In this document: positions 62,015 to 64,000 of the stretch, piece by piece
Layout of the letters: each line of letters begins with the position of its first letter
Numbering within the stretch: the first letter of the stretch is position 1
Notes under the pieces: model-generated
The model's input: only the letters and a program-made list of their open reading frames with translations
What the model was told of the DNA's origin: nothing
The model's database searches: none
Program-made: the position numbers and the translations under genes
NCBI GenBank assembly: GCA_031841125.1
Contig: CM063106.1
Location: 42,707,806-42,771,805 of the forward strand
Length of the DNA stretch: 64,000 bases
Reading direction: 5' to 3'
From: Acanthococcus lagerstroemiae
Lineage: Eukaryota; Arthropoda; Insecta; Hemiptera; Eriococcidae

Positions 62015-63829
62015 TTTTAAGAGCAGGCAAACAACTGACAATTGATCTAAAAAACAAAAAAGACAGAAAGGTAACGAATAGGGCGGAAATTATACAAGTT
62101 GCCACGGAATTCTATAAGGAACTTTATAGCCTCCCAGAAGGGAGATCAATTAATAATAACACAGACAGTGAGGAAGAGCGACAGGTAGACGAACCAATTC
62201 TAGCAATTTTAAATCATGAAGTTGAAATAGTACTGAAAAATCTGAAAATTGGTAAGGCACCAGGTCCTGATGGAATTCAAAATAGTACCTTGAAGGAATT
62301 CTCAGAAGCTCTGATTGGCCCTCTAACTATTGTATTCAACAGAATACTAGAGGAGGGAACAATCCCAAGTCAGTGGAAGGAGGCAGAAATCATTTTAATA
62401 CACAAGAAAGGTGATAAAAATCAAATAAACAACTATCGGCCAATTAGCCTTTCCTCTAACATTAGTAAAGCATTCATGAAAATAATAAAAAATCGAATCT
62501 ATTCACAGCTGGATAGCGCTCAGCCAGTCGAGCAAGCTGGCTTTCGCAAAGGATATGCAACATCTGACCATATTCACACAATAAACCAAATTATTGAAAA
62601 AGCAAACTCGTACCAATTGGAAGTTAACCTGATTTTCGTAGACTTTTGCAAAGCTTTTGACACGGTAGATCGAAATTATTTATGGGAGGCGCTGGATGAG
62701 CAAGGGGTGAATAAAAATATTATAAAAATTCTGGAAAAATTTTACATGGGCTCGAAAGCATGTGTGAATATGGACAGAGCAGGGCCATCATTTGAAATAG
62801 AACGAGGCGTGAAACAAGGTGACCCCCTGTCCCCATATTTATTCAATGCACTTTTGGAACACATATTTAGAAAATTAAACTGGGAGGAAAAAGGGGTCAA
62901 AATTAATGGACAAAAACTAAACCACTTAAGATTCGCGGACGATATTGTATTAATAAGTGGGGACAGGGGAGAACTACAAGGAATGCTCGGTGGGCTGATA
63001 ATAGAAAGCAAGAAGGCAGGCTTAGAGATAAATATTTCCAACACCAAGGAGGTTAAAATTGTAGCTGAGAGTGTAATCTTGGAGCAGGTCACAGAATATA
63101 CCTATCTGGGACAAATTATCTCATTCCACGATAAAATGGGTAAAGAGATCGAAAAGAGAATTAGCCAAGCTTGGAAAGGGTACTGGTCGCTGAGAACAAT
63201 TTTCAAAAGTAATATGAACATCTATTCAAAAGCAAGAATGCTAGAAGCATGTATCATGCCTAGTATGTCGTATGGGGCACAAACATGGTCTCTCACGGCA
63301 GCTCAAACGGAACGCTTAGTAACTACTCAAAGAAGCATGGAAAGAAGTATGTTAGGGATCAAAAAATCGGATAAAATTAGAAACAATATAATTCGTGGAG
63401 AAACAAAATGTAAAGGAATAATTAGGACAATCAAATTACTCAAAATGAAATACGCAGGACATCTAGCGAGGATGGACGAAAAAAGATGGTGTAGAAGGGT
63501 CACGTTTTGGGTCCCATACGACAATACAAGGAGACCGGGTAGACCTAATACCAGCTGGGTAGGGGAAATAATAGGAAGGGTGGGTTTACCTTGGCAAGGA
63601 GTGGCACAAAATCGAAACATGTGGCGCAAAGTGGGGGAGGCCTATGCCCGCGATATGGGGGCTCGGTATGAGGCATAAATCAACAAAGGAAGATTTTAGT
63701 TACTTTTACTTTGTAATTTACTATACAATATCGCTTCTTTTGTTTTCTTTTGATAAAGTACCATTTATTTGTAATTATGTACCTCATACCGTATAATAAA
63801 GGCTATTGATTGATTGATTGATTGATTGA
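62015..63829 (+). mobile_element. RTE-type non-LTR retrotransposon, 5'-truncated
   Basis: It lies inside the Tigger transposase, whose coding sequence resumes directly after it. It contains most of the reverse transcriptase, a short 3' untranslated part, AATAAA at 63795-63800 and a 3' tail of TTGA/ATTG tetranucleotides (63805-63829), characteristic of RTE-clade elements. The endonuclease half is missing. A target duplication could not be fixed. Confidence 0.85.
62020..63678 (+). CDS. RTE-type reverse transcriptase ORF, N-truncated but open
   Basis: The frame is open from the junction to the stop at 63678, with no start codon at its 5' end. Order: KKDRKVTNRAEIIQVATEFY and KIGKAPGPDGI (pre-RT), IILIHKKGD and NNYRPISL (fingers), FVDFCKAFDTVDR (motif A, about 62630). 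GVKQGDPLSPYLFN (motif B) and RFADDIVLIS (motif C, FADD at about 62932) follow. The post-RT tail carries MERSMLGIKKSDKIR, YAGHLARMDE and GRPNTSWVGE. The enzyme reverse-transcribes element RNA at a nicked target. The lack of stops and frameshifts indicates a recent insertion, younger than its broken Tigger host. Confidence 0.9.
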   Translation, partial: RAGKQLTIDLKNKKDRKVTNRAEIIQVATEFYKELYSLPEGRSINNNTDSEEERQVDEPILAILNHEVEIVLKNLKIGKAPGPDGIQNSTLKEFSEALIGPLTIVFNRILEEGTIPSQWKEAEIILIHKKGDKNQINNYRPISLSSNISKAFMKIIKNRIYSQLDSAQPVEQAGFRKGYATSDHIHTINQIIEKANSYQLEVNLIFVDFCKAFDTVDRNYLWEALDEQGVNKNIIKILEKFYMGSKACVNMDRAGPSFEIERGVKQGDPLSPYLFNALLEHIFRKLNWEEKGVKINGQKLNHLRFADDIVLISGDRGELQGMLGGLIIESKKAGLEINISNTKEVKIVAESVILEQVTEYTYLGQIISFHDKMGKEIEKRISQAWKGYWSLRTIFKSNMNIYSKARMLEACIMPSMSYGAQTWSLTAAQTERLVTTQRSMERSMLGIKKSDKIRNNIIRGETKCKGIIRTIKLLKMKYAGHLARMDEKRWCRRVTFWVPYDNTRRPGRPNTSWVGEIIGRVGLPWQGVAQNRNMWRKVGEAYARDMGARYEA

Positions 63830-63832
63830 AAA

Positions 63833-64000
63833 CCATTTCCCATGATTTATCGGGCCAACAAGAAAGCGTGGATAACAGCAGAGATATTTTCTGAATGGCT
63901 TCGCTCGTTAGATTTGGACATGAAAAGACAGAACGGAAAAATCCTCATGTTCGTGGATAACTGCTTCGCGCACACCCATGTTCCTGATCTTACAAATGTG
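63833..64000 (+). pseudogene. Tigger-like transposase, second catalytic part (continues off window)
   Basis: Resumes with FPMIYRANKKAWITAEIF and EWLRSLDLDMKRQNGKILMF, then VDNCFAHTH with the second catalytic Asp. It is the direct continuation of the sequence stopped at about 62014. Confidence 0.85.

Larger units (their letters stand above)
61119..64000 (+). mobile_element. Tigger/pogo-type transposon, right end outside window
   Basis: It begins CAGTCGACTCTCGATAATTC after TA (61117-61118). ATAATTCGTAC-like motifs recur near 61131, 61144, 61189, 61220 and 61262, the usual subterminal arrangement. It encodes a broken CENP-B-like transposase and is interrupted at about 62015-63829 by an RTE-type retrotransposon. 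Confidence 0.8.

Overview
This is a stretch of animal genomic DNA, almost certainly arthropod and most likely insect. The basis is AT-rich sequence, BEL/Pao retrotransposons, pogo/Tigger, Tc1, hAT, RTE-type and Jockey/CR1-type elements, tRNA-derived SINEs, a Polinton/Maverick-type DNA polymerase fragment and long (CT)n tracts. I see no cellular gene and no bacterial-type organisation. The window is a stack of mobile elements, many inserted into one another, so most coding remains are broken.

The most striking content is two related giant palindromes. Palindrome 2 (25148-42033, 16,886 bp) has two near-identical 8.39-kb inverted arms around a 104-bp spacer. It begins 5'-AG, ends CT-3', and has an exact 6-bp duplication (GGCGTT) on both sides. 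It sits inside a BEL/Pao pol gene whose reading frame is continuous if the element and one GGCGTT are removed. Palindrome 1 (before base 1 to at least 12462) has diverged but homologous arms. Its loop (4877-7540) holds an internal piece of a protein-primed (Polinton-type) family B DNA polymerase. The polymerase fragment, the 6-bp duplication, the AG termini and the length all point to Polinton/Maverick derivatives that have become huge fold-backs. No integrase, protease, ATPase or capsid gene is recognisable in them. The outer parts of the elements carry short hairpins whose stems change sequence but keep pairing.

Layout. 1-14.3 kb: palindrome 1 and its right-hand hairpin-rich flank. 14.5-15.4 kb: tandem repeats, a SINE and a 34-bp-arm hairpin. 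15.4-17.9 kb: a minus-strand BEL/Pao element (LTR, tRNA-iMet-type primer site, small ORF, gag). 18.0-18.2 kb: SINE. 19.3-42.6 kb: a plus-strand BEL/Pao element split by a 988-bp solo LTR (5-bp target duplication, one mismatch), a 2,594-bp pogo-like transposon (TA duplication) and palindrome 2. 42.6-50.3 kb: no gene, but several MITEs, simple repeats and a second SINE. 50.3-53.5 kb: a degenerate hAT element with an exact 8-bp duplication GGAGTGTG, carrying a LINE fragment. 53.5-53.85 kb: a pogo-type MITE. 56-57.7 kb: an RTE-like fragment and a Tc1 transposase split by a 562-bp MITE. 58.1-59.4 kb: an unassigned inverted pair. 61.1 kb to the end: a Tigger-like transposon interrupted by an RTE-type retrotransposon.

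The genes do not cooperate in a pathway. The value of the window lies in the dated order of insertions and in the architecture of the palindromic elements. All identifications rest on reading motifs by eye; no database search was possible.
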